Source: Absicoccus intestinalis (GTDB lineage: Bacteria; Bacillota_I; Bacilli_A; Erysipelotrichales; Erysipelotrichaceae). Taken from it: a stretch of 64,000 nt of DNA. The notes below the pieces were generated by a model that was not told the DNA's origin, ran no database searches, and saw only the letters and a program-made list of their open reading frames with translations. Made by a program: the position numbers and the translations under genes. Below, piece by piece: positions 57,273-64,000 of this stretch (positions within the stretch are counted from its first letter, which is position 1; each line of letters opens with the position of its first letter). Where the stretch lies: contig NZ_JALBUS010000007.1 of the NCBI RefSeq assembly GCF_033971885.1, positions 1 to 64,000 on the forward strand. Direction: 5' to 3'.

Positions 57273-59903
57273 CTATTCCTTTCCAGGTACGTATTCAGAC
57301 GGCTCTATCCATCCATAGGTATTCCATCCATGCCCTGCAATACGTGATATCATGTTTCGCGCTTCTACGAATGACCATGTGCCTACATGATGGAACCCGT
57401 ACCGTTCAAGCAGACGCATCTGTTTTGGTGTTGATAATCCTTCTTCTCTCCGCTTGCTAAGGCGGTTCAAGATAAGGCTCGCTTTCCCGGCATTTTCTAT
57501 CTCATCCGGATAGATCCCGTATTTTTCAAGCGTGCTCAATTGCTTCTGGCTTGGCGGCTCCATTTCCCATCCAAAAGTAGGCTGATAGTCTGTCATATCA
57601 ACACCTTCGATTGACATTTCAAACTGCACTGGATCAACGAGCTTGCGTTTCCTTTTTCGCATGGCTTTTAATTGTTCCATCAATGCCTGTTCTCTTTCTT
57701 CCTGGACATCTTTTATAGCTTCGTTTTCGGCATCTTCTAGATCAATGGCTTCATTTGATTCTTCAAGGTTCTTTGTCATCTTGTCAGCTACTTCTTTTGA
57801 TTCGCATATCAAGGAAGCCGGATGGCATAGCTCATGCCTGTCTGTATGCCATAGGAAATCGAGAAGTAAAAGGTAGTCTTTCCCTTCGCACAGTCGGGTT
57901 CCACGTCCGACCATTTGCGCATATAGAGATCGTATCTTTGTCGGTCTTAGAACGATGATGCAGTCTACAGACGGACAGTCCCATCCTTCGGTAAGAAGCA
58001 TCGAGTTACAGATAACGTTGTATTTCCCTTTGTCAAAATCGGACAATACCTGTTTTCTGTCTTCACTGTTTCCGTTTACCTCTGCCGCTCGGAATCCATT
58101 CTCATTAAGGATGTTTTTGAAATCCTGTGAAGTGGCTACCAGTGGAAGAAATACAACCGTTTTCCTGCCTTTGCAGTAGTCTTTCATTTCTTTTGCGATG
58201 ACATGAAGATATGGATCAATTGCATGGCCAATATCTGAAGCCTTGAAATCACCAGCCTGTACAGATACGTCACTGAAATCAATATCAAGCGGTATGGTCT
58301 GTGCTCTGATTGGCGAAAGATATTTATTTTTGATTGCTTTAGGAAGCGTATATTCATAAGCCAGGCTTTCAAAAAACTGGCCAAGATTTTTCATGTCACC
58401 GCGGTCCGGAGTAGCTGTTACTCCAAGCACATTTGCATCACAGAAATAATCCATTACTTTCTGATAGCTTGCGCTCAAGATGTGATGAGCTTCGTCAACG
58501 ATGATCGTATCGAAAGCATCTTGCTTGTACTTTTTCAATCTCTTTTCGTTCTGCAAAGTCTGAACACTGCCTACCGTGATACGCATCCATGAACCGATTG
58601 CGGTCTGTTCTGCCTTTTCTACTGAACAGTTTAATCCGGTAACTTTTTTTATCTTGTCAGCTGCCTGTTCAAGCAGTTCACCACGGTGAGCAAGTATCAG
58701 TACTCTTTTCCCCTGTGATACGCATTGTTCCGCGACCTTAGCAAAACATATCGTTTTTCCGCAATTATGGGTAATAGTAAAATCATCCATCAAATAAAGA
58801 TTGTTTCCATCAACTGTAAAACCATAATAATTGTCTTTGCCTACTGAAATAATTTCTTTTATGCCTGTCCTTAATACATTTTTCTTTTGCTTTCTTTCAT
58901 TAGCTGTTTTATGTGGGATACGGTTTGGAATTTTGAAAGTATCACCACTTATAGATACTCTCCAAAATGTCCCTTGAAAATTATTTTGGCAAGTCTTAAC
59001 CGTTGGATTACAAAAAGCTGATAGCCCTAACGATCTGGCGATAAATGTAACGTCTTCCGCAAGCCGTTTTGATGCTGAAATAAAATCAAATACATTGCAA
59101 TTTAGACTTCCGTCCGTATCAAGCAATCCGGCCAATATTTGTTTTCTTGTTTCCAAATCTCCAAATTTATATGCTTCGGGAACAAATTTGTCATATGATC
59201 CTTTCCCGAGAATGCCCAATTCTTCAAGCTGTTTTTTTAAAAGTTTGTTTTTTCCAAGTTTCAAAAAATAAGTCTTTGCTTTGCCTGCTGGGTTGGTCCT
59301 AAATGTAAAGCCATATATTTTTGACTGTTTGACTATTTCATCAACGCATTCTTTATCGGCTGTAGTAATTGAAATTTGATATTTCAGTCCGCCATCACCA
59401 AGCACAAGTCCAAGAAAATAAGGATCAATAGAAACATGAGAATCATAATTGAATGATTGAATCTCTTTTGACCTAATTAGTTTATGAATATGCTTAAACC
59501 ATTTCGAAGATTTCATGTAGTCTTCTACTGTAATGAAATCAATTTCTCCACCTTTTTTTTGACACGGAAATTTCGGGTTTCTTTTCTCATTCGTACGTAC
59601 CAATGGCAATATGTGATTACCTGTAACTGTGAATGCTTTCCCCTTCACTGGGATGACCTTATACATTTGTGAAACACCTCTGCTAAGATGTAATACATTT
59701 CTAGGTGTTCCGTCGTCGCCCATTAGTTTATCCCCTACTTCGATTTCTGATGATTTCTTTATACTTCCATCAAACATCAAAATTCCTTGATTTTTGTCAT
59801 GGCATCCTGTTGGAAGCACGAGAAGGGTCCTTTTGATTCCCTTCTCCCACTCGTTAAAGATGGCTTCTACCGCTTCCTTTTGATAAGGTCTTAGCTCCAT
59901 CAT
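57273..59903 (-). CDS. SF2 DEAD/DEAH-box helicase interrupted by an intein
   Basis: 876 codons. N-extein: residues 1-33 end LLVLPTG. C-extein starts CGKTICFAK at 381, so the joined sequence LPTGCGKT is the Walker A motif. Further helicase motifs follow: VDEAHHIL, GVTATP, NSMLLTEGWDCPSV and QMVGRGTRLC. Without splicing the P-loop is broken. After the core come a charged coil and a C-terminal region (about 780-876; YGIYPDEIENAGKASLILNRL) of unknown role. The mature helicase would be about 529 aa. Its start overlaps the DUF669 stop. Confidence 0.92.
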   Translation of the reverse strand: MMELRPYQKEAVEAIFNEWEKGIKRTLLVLPTGCHDKNQGILMFDGSIKKSSEIEVGDKLMGDDGTPRNVLHLSRGVSQMYKVIPVKGKAFTVTGNHILPLVRTNEKRNPKFPCQKKGGEIDFITVEDYMKSSKWFKHIHKLIRSKEIQSFNYDSHVSIDPYFLGLVLGDGGLKYQISITTADKECVDEIVKQSKIYGFTFRTNPAGKAKTYFLKLGKNKLLKKQLEELGILGKGSYDKFVPEAYKFGDLETRKQILAGLLDTDGSLNCNVFDFISASKRLAEDVTFIARSLGLSAFCNPTVKTCQNNFQGTFWRVSISGDTFKIPNRIPHKTANERKQKKNVLRTGIKEIISVGKDNYYGFTVDGNNLYLMDDFTITHNCGKTICFAKVAEQCVSQGKRVLILAHRGELLEQAADKIKKVTGLNCSVEKAEQTAIGSWMRITVGSVQTLQNEKRLKKYKQDAFDTIIVDEAHHILSASYQKVMDYFCDANVLGVTATPDRGDMKNLGQFFESLAYEYTLPKAIKNKYLSPIRAQTIPLDIDFSDVSVQAGDFKASDIGHAIDPYLHVIAKEMKDYCKGRKTVVFLPLVATSQDFKNILNENGFRAAEVNGNSEDRKQVLSDFDKGKYNVICNSMLLTEGWDCPSVDCIIVLRPTKIRSLYAQMVGRGTRLCEGKDYLLLLDFLWHTDRHELCHPASLICESKEVADKMTKNLEESNEAIDLEDAENEAIKDVQEEREQALMEQLKAMRKRKRKLVDPVQFEMSIEGVDMTDYQPTFGWEMEPPSQKQLSTLEKYGIYPDEIENAGKASLILNRLSKRREEGLSTPKQMRLLERYGFHHVGTWSFVEARNMISRIAGHGWNTYGWIEPSEYVPGKE
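58764..59804 (-). mobile_element. Intein with LAGLIDADG homing endonuclease
   Basis: 347 codons (residues 34-380 of the host gene). It starts with the splicing Cys after PTG, has the block-B TGNH (residues 94-97), two LAGLIDADG motifs (GLVLGDG at about 165-171 and AGLLDTDG at 258-265), and ends YLMDDFTITHN followed by Cys+1 of the C-extein. All splicing residues needed (Cys1, Thr/His block B, terminal His-Asn, Cys+1) are present, so it should splice, and the endonuclease can be active. Confidence 0.95.
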
Positions 59904-60337
59904 TTGTTACCAAATCCGCTGTATCCGGATGTCTTTTTTGGCAGGATGAATTGTTTTACATCGTTATACACGTTTCCGTTGTATTCACGATTGCTGATCT
60001 TGCATCTGCCTGTCCATCCAGAAAGATTCCATTGAGGGTGGAATCCTTTCTGACCTGGTTTCTTCATTCCGATACACTCAAAGAATTGGGATAAGCGCCA
60101 TTCGGCCTTGCTGTTCAAGAACAGATTGGTCGATACATGCGCTTGTCCTTCTGATGTATCGATGACCATGTTGATCTGTGCCATATTGCATGGTGCCATC
60201 TTTTCGGACCCGTCAAAGTGTTTCTTATCGACGGATTCGATCGTAAATTCATATTCTCCCGGTTTCAATGTGATAAATTGTGTCGGTTCTGCTGAGATCT
60301 CATCATCCCAGCCCATTGGTGTTCCTAAATCTGCCAT
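59900..60337 (-). CDS. DUF669 domain protein (phage recombination/SSB-like)
   Basis: 145 aa with FITLKPGEYEFTIESVDKKHFDGSEKMAPC, NLFLNSKAEWRLSQFFECIG and a Gly-rich C-terminus, the DUF669 pattern. These phage proteins accompany Sak4/RecA-like ATPases and may act on single-stranded DNA. Stop overlaps the helicase start. Confidence 0.88.
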   Translation of the reverse strand: MADLGTPMGWDDEISAEPTQFITLKPGEYEFTIESVDKKHFDGSEKMAPCNMAQINMVIDTSEGQAHVSTNLFLNSKAEWRLSQFFECIGMKKPGQKGFHPQWNLSGWTGRCKISNREYNGNVYNDVKQFILPKKTSGYSGFGNK

Positions 60338-60359
60338 TTTTTATTTCTCCTCCTTATTT

Positions 60360-61430
60360 CTAAAATGGAATATCATTTATTCTTTTCATCCACTCATCCC
60401 AGTTGGCTACAAGGTCTCCCCTCTGCCAGTCCTCTGGATAAGCTGTAAACGGTGTCGTCACTGGTACGATGCCAGCATCTGCTACTGCCGTTTTCAAGGT
60501 ATCTGCATTGATCATGTTTTCTTCCATCAGCTGGATGACCTCAGGAATCAATCCTTCATATTCTTCGCTTGTATAATCAATGCTTGGGATCATATCTCCT
60601 TCTACGATTTGCGGTTCTAGTGTAGGTTCAAGAGATAAATCTATAGGGTCCGTGTCTGCTTTCGGCTTTTCTTTTGGAATGTCAAGCCGAATCGTGCTGT
60701 TTTTACTGTCAAGCTTAGGTGTCTTGGCAAATAAGTAACTGATCTCATTAAAATCAAAGTCCAAGGTATCATCCAGTCCCGAACGGTTCTTGGCATCCCA
60801 GCACGGATTGTGCGTGGTATGCATGATACGTTTTCCGCCTGTAGCTTTCTTTGATTTTGTTTTGGAATCTTCAACGATATAGGTCTGATATGTGGCAAAC
60901 AGGATCATATCTGCCCATTCCTTAACGAGCGGTGCCGTCTTTCTTTCGAGCTTCAGCTCATATCGGTCATATGCCCCCATCTCATCCGGCTGTTCAAATT
61001 TCTTGATGATGGAATGGGCAGTCAGTACCACGTTGATACCAGCTTCAATAACGTCATTGAGCTTGTTCAACAGCTTTCCAAATTCATTGGCCAGTACGAC
61101 ATAGCCTTTGCCGTACCCGAACGATTCGATGTTATCAACACCTTGCTTGTCGCATACAGACTTGATACACAGCTTTTCTGCCCAGTCCGCTGTATCAATG
61201 ACAAGCGTTTCACATGGTTTTTCTTTGATGACAAAATCAATTTCCTGCATCAGATATTCCCATGATGATGGTGCCGGCAGACGCGCTACATCGAGACGCG
61301 CCGTTCCGCCTTCCGTGTCGATGAACAAAGGCTTTGGAAAGTGTGCGGCAAACGTTGTCTTGCCAATCCCTTCGGGACCGTATACAAGCACTTTCCACGG
61401 ATTTTCGATTATCCCTCTGCTAATTTCCAT
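60360..61430 (-). CDS. AAA_24/Sak4-like phage recombination ATPase
   Basis: 356 aa from the ATG at 61430 (GGAGGTAAAGAGA ribosome site); the longer frame extends into the SbcC-like gene. Core: VLVYGPEGIGKTT (Walker A 18-25), LFIDTEGG, LVIDTADW, VVLTAHS and a RecA-like layout. Such proteins act as single-strand annealing or RecA-like factors in phages. An acidic C-terminal tail (about 260-356) is present. Confidence 0.88.
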   Translation of the reverse strand: MEISRGIIENPWKVLVYGPEGIGKTTFAAHFPKPLFIDTEGGTARLDVARLPAPSSWEYLMQEIDFVIKEKPCETLVIDTADWAEKLCIKSVCDKQGVDNIESFGYGKGYVVLANEFGKLLNKLNDVIEAGINVVLTAHSIIKKFEQPDEMGAYDRYELKLERKTAPLVKEWADMILFATYQTYIVEDSKTKSKKATGGKRIMHTTHNPCWDAKNRSGLDDTLDFDFNEISYLFAKTPKLDSKNSTIRLDIPKEKPKADTDPIDLSLEPTLEPQIVEGDMIPSIDYTSEEYEGLIPEVIQLMEENMINADTLKTAVADAGIVPVTTPFTAYPEDWQRGDLVANWDEWMKRINDIPF

Positions 61431-62718
61431 TCTCTTTACCTCCAAATCCCTTGAATCCTGTAAATTGCTTTGGCTTTTCTTCTTTTGTATATCCATCTTC
61501 GATGATGATGCTGCATTCATCTCCAGTGGATACACGTGTAGCGATGGCCTGTAGGCCTTCCTTTTCGAGCCATCCGCCAAATTCCTTCAGAGTATCGAGA
61601 TCCATCTGTTCCAGTTTGTCCAATAGTACAAATCCGCAATTAGGGTTGAGCTTTCGGACAATGGCCGTACTTACTTTTAATTGATCGGAACCGGACATGT
61701 TATCCCATTTCTGGTCGTTGTAGATGATCTCCCCATTCTCGATGGCAAGTCCAGGCAACGGCAATTCAACGGAGTCCAACAGGTGCATCTTTTCTTCGCG
61801 AACCTTCTTCAGTTCAAGAGATTTATCTTCATATTCCTCTTGAGCTTCTTCGGCTTCCTTCGTTGCTCTTTCTTTGTCCATATTGGCTCGCACCTTGACG
61901 TTGATTGCATCAATTTCCTTGATGTTTTCTTCCAGTTCATCGGTACTTTCATCCACAAGGTCAACAATGTCCTTGTTTGCTGTTTCAAGATCATCTGTAA
62001 GCTTATCGAGCTTGCGCTTTGCCTCTGTCAATTGTGCTTCCAGAGCGATGACGTTGCCTTCAGCGGCCTTGTATTCCTGGTAGATTGATTTCTGGTTCAT
62101 GCGTTTGCGTTGATTCTCGGCATTGTGCGCCATGATCGTCTGCTGCTGCTTGATCAGTTCACTTGCTGATACAAGCTCTTTCGGCGCATCAGGATAATCT
62201 TGCAATTCATCAGCATATTTCTGTTTCTGTAATGCAATTTGCCCGATGGCATGACGTTCTTCATAGACCTTTTTTTCTTTCAGCTCAAGCTTGGTGAGCT
62301 CTTCACCGATACCGAGAATCTGTAACAGATAGTCCGCCTTTTCTTTAGGGCGCGATTCCATGAACTTTGGTACATTGAGTGCCATCTCACCAATCAGCTT
62401 GTCAAGAATCTGCTGTCCGGATTTGCCACCCTCCGGATCTGTTACTTTGAGCACACTGTTCTTGCCGGAACGCGTGACCACAAGGCCATTGTTCAATGTT
62501 ACTTTCAGATTTGGTGGAAGGACGCTTCCTTCTCTTTTGGGTTGCGATGGTTTGAATTTGTTGCCGCCAAGTGCCCATGCAATTGCATCAAGGACGCTTG
62601 TCTTGCCTTGATTGTTGCGTCCGCCAACGATAGTTAGACCGTTTTCTGTAGGTTCTATCTTGACGGCCTTGATTCGCTTGACATTTTCAAGTTCTAGCTC
62701 ATTGATTTTTACTGTCAT
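61420..62718 (-). CDS. SbcC/RecF-like AAA ATPase
   Basis: 432 aa from the ATG at 62718 (AAAGGAAAGAGA). N-terminal ATP-binding lobe with IVGGRNNQGKTSVLDAI (Walker A about 32-40), a long coiled coil (about 150-320), then the C-terminal lobe with SGSDQLKVSTAI signature and FVLLDKLEQMD (Walker B). It resembles short RecF/SbcC/Rad50-type ATPases in phage recombination clusters, without a recognisable nuclease partner in the window. Overlaps the Sak4-like start by 11 bp. Confidence 0.85.
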   Translation of the reverse strand: MTVKINELELENVKRIKAVKIEPTENGLTIVGGRNNQGKTSVLDAIAWALGGNKFKPSQPKREGSVLPPNLKVTLNNGLVVTRSGKNSVLKVTDPEGGKSGQQILDKLIGEMALNVPKFMESRPKEKADYLLQILGIGEELTKLELKEKKVYEERHAIGQIALQKQKYADELQDYPDAPKELVSASELIKQQQTIMAHNAENQRKRMNQKSIYQEYKAAEGNVIALEAQLTEAKRKLDKLTDDLETANKDIVDLVDESTDELEENIKEIDAINVKVRANMDKERATKEAEEAQEEYEDKSLELKKVREEKMHLLDSVELPLPGLAIENGEIIYNDQKWDNMSGSDQLKVSTAIVRKLNPNCGFVLLDKLEQMDLDTLKEFGGWLEKEGLQAIATRVSTGDECSIIIEDGYTKEEKPKQFTGFKGFGGKENGN

Positions 62719-63081
62719 TCTCTTTCCTTTCTTTTTTTGACCGGATACCACCGATCTGCACATGAATCAATTCAATCTTTTTTAACCGTGAAAAGGGGTT
62801 TCGACGGTTCTCTTCGTATGGTCTTATAATGTTGTTACTAGGAGCTTTACACCTACCTTTCTTATAATTTGTCTTTCATGTGCAGGTCGGTAGCACCGGC
62901 CTTTCTGCCAGTCATTCCGACCAGGCTACACACCACCTAAAAGCTGTAATCAATGGAATATGAATCAATAAGTAGGAGGTCCATAGCATGTATGCCTTCC
63001 CATGCCATGGAAAGTGATGTATAGCCTGGAGGGAACGACTGTGCTATACTTTATTTAGTTGTTTTGTTTTGCAGCCTGTTT
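62719..63081 (-). other. Non-coding region with hairpins upstream of the recombination genes
   Basis: About 360 bp with no gene that I can support. It contains GGTCGG/CCGACC inverted arms around 62886-62933, AACCGT/ACGGTT arms around 62782-62808, two TATAAT-like boxes on the plus strand (about 62825 and 62859) and a GCATGGGAAGGCAT-rich patch near 62990. Possible leader, operator or ncRNA. Nothing decisive. Confidence 0.4.
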
Positions 63082-63324
63082 TCAGTCTTTGCTGATCTCA
63101 GACTGCTTTTTTAATTCATTGACCGCCATCTTTGTATATGGATGATGTTTCAACCATATTGTGATTGGGACAATGCCTTTGGTTACCAGCTTCGCCGTCT
63201 CACTGTCATTGAACGATCTTCCATTTTCGTCTTTCAAAGCCCGTAATCGATAGATCTCTTTGTACGCTTTTTCCTGCGTGCATCCGAGTATCTTAACCAC
63301 GTCTTTGTATGTCAGATACCACAT
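63082..63324 (-). CDS. Small phage DNA-binding protein (HTH)
   Basis: 80 aa from the ATG at 63324 (GGAGGCAAC ribosome site). WYLTYKDVVKILGCTQEKAYKEIYRLR looks like an excisionase-type helix-turn-helix, followed by a middle helix and ITIWLKHHPYTKMAVNELKKQ. A DNA-binding or excisionase-like role is inferred. Confidence 0.6.
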   Translation of the reverse strand: MWYLTYKDVVKILGCTQEKAYKEIYRLRALKDENGRSFNDSETAKLVTKGIVPITIWLKHHPYTKMAVNELKKQSEISKD

Positions 63325-63335
63325 GTTGCCTCCTT

Positions 63336-63530
63336 TCATAGTGCTTGTACGAATCCACCAGCAATGACTAATAGAACCACAATGGCTGTTCCAATGAGTC
63401 CGTTGATAAGCTCTTCTCTTTCTTCAAGCTCAAGTTCTCTTTTTTGAATGATTGCTTGTCTTTCCATCTCACGATTGATTTCTTTCTTGATTTGATGATC
63501 GTTAATTTCTTTCATAAATTTGTAGTCCAT
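63336..63530 (-). CDS. Small single-span membrane protein
   Basis: 64 aa: a long charged helix (IKKEINREMERQAIIQKRELELEEREEL) and a C-terminal membrane segment (INGLIGTAIVVLLVIAGGFV). Unknown. Confidence 0.55.
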   Translation of the reverse strand: MDYKFMKEINDHQIKKEINREMERQAIIQKRELELEEREELINGLIGTAIVVLLVIAGGFVQAL

Positions 63531-63536
63531 ACATAA

Positions 63537-64000
63537 TTACTCCTTGCAGAATTTGTTGACGAAGTATATCTGTCCTTTTCCCGTGGCCATTGTGGTCTTC
63601 GTAATACGTACGCTTCCATCCGGGTTGTTGATCGTTCTTTCCTTGATACGGAACAATCCAAGCTCCATGGATTTCTGTGTAGGTAGATTCTTGCTGTTTC
63701 CACTTTTCATGAGATATCCATTGTCACGCATCCATGCGAACAGACGTTTTTGACCGATGTCATGACCATTCTGTTTGATGAGCTTTGCCAAATCGCCAAT
63801 CAAGATATCTGTTTCACTGTCATTGACCGCATCAGCGAATAAGGCTTTCGGTTTCATACGCTCGATCACAACATCTTTTTCTTTCAGTTGGTCGGCGGCC
63901 TGTTGAAGCAAATCAATCAAGCTTGATTTATCGTGTGTAATGTCATAGGCTTTCTTATCTGTTAAATAAGCACCGTTCTTTCTGATGCTTGGAAGTACCT
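63537..64000 (-). CDS. Phage antirepressor, BRO/KilAC type (5' end outside window)
   Basis: The frame stays open to the window edge, so the gene is cut at 64000. The visible part begins with VLPSIRKNGAYLTDKKAY, the end of a BRO-N domain, then a linker QQAADQLKEKDVVIERMKPKALFADAV and the C-terminal KilAC domain (LIGDLAKLIKQNG, FAWMRDNGYLMKSG, KTTMATGKGQIYFVN). It controls the lytic switch by interfering with the repressor; the repressor and integrase should lie further right. A TTG at 63920 is not a likely start. Confidence 0.9.
   Translation of the reverse strand, partial: VLPSIRKNGAYLTDKKAYDITHDKSSLIDLLQQAADQLKEKDVVIERMKPKALFADAVNDSETDILIGDLAKLIKQNGHDIGQKRLFAWMRDNGYLMKSGNSKNLPTQKSMELGLFRIKERTINNPDGSVRITKTTMATGKGQIYFVNKFCKE

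Noticed and set aside
62763..62815. Hairpin with AACCGT/ACGGTT arms as a terminator
   Set aside because: On the transcribed minus strand it is followed by A residues, not T.
63537..63920. Complete antirepressor beginning at a TTG
   Set aside because: The frame is open to the window edge and the upstream residues match a BRO-N ending, so the gene is simply cut off.
1..64000. CRISPR arrays, diversity-generating retroelements and insertion sequences
   Set aside because: No regular spaced repeats, no reverse transcriptase and no transposase were seen. The variable fibre end is better explained by inversion.

Overview
The window joins a low-GC Firmicutes chromosome segment (1 to about 20.3 kb) to most of a tailed-phage prophage (about 20.3 kb to the right edge). 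The chromosomal gene content and order fit a Firmicute, and protein style suggests an Erysipelotrichia-type gut bacterium. That taxonomic guess is inference only.

Chromosome, 1-20.3 kb. A minus-strand peptidoglycan cluster (mraY-murD-uppP) comes first, then rpmB on the plus strand. Next is the classic minus-strand block priA-rsmB-rlmN-stp-pknB-rsgA-rpe-thiN, without the def-fmt pair that often sits in it. A gene for a membrane protein fused to a permuted papain-like domain follows thiN. Further right are a DUF4438 gene, a SpoU-type RNA methyltransferase gene, an AI-2E-type permease gene, a 10-TM metal exporter gene, and a tetrahydrofolate riboswitch that controls folT-folC.

Prophage boundary. 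At 20323-20340 the minus strand carries an 18-bp tRNA-like 3' end followed by a terminator. The acceptor sequence fits the 3' end of tmRNA (ssrA). This looks like one attachment site. The other site, the intact RNA gene and the integrase should lie beyond 64 kb.

Late genes, 20.5-45.9 kb, minus strand, read right to left: HNH nuclease, small and large terminase, portal, prohead protease, HK97-type capsid (split into two frames), connector and neck proteins, phi13-type major tail protein, tail assembly chaperone with a -1 frameshift, tape measure, Dit, tail spike, tail fibre, baseplate and lytic proteins, two holins and a two-domain endolysin. The fibre gene ends in an invertible-looking cassette: a second, alternative C-terminus lies tail to tail on the opposite strand, between 23-bp perfect inverted repeats.

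Accessory island, 46.5-50.15 kb, plus strand, inserted against the direction of its neighbours: a structured leader, two tiny hydrophobic peptides and about ten small unknown genes, including three related ribbon-helix-helix-like proteins.

Early genes, 50.2-64 kb, minus strand: YjcQ-type and ArpU/RinA-type regulators, RusA, a MazG-like protein, many small proteins, a primase-helicase with an iteron-rich candidate origin beside it, an SF2 helicase interrupted by a LAGLIDADG intein in its P-loop, DUF669, a Sak4-like ATPase, an SbcC/RecF-like ATPase and a KilAC antirepressor that runs off the right edge.
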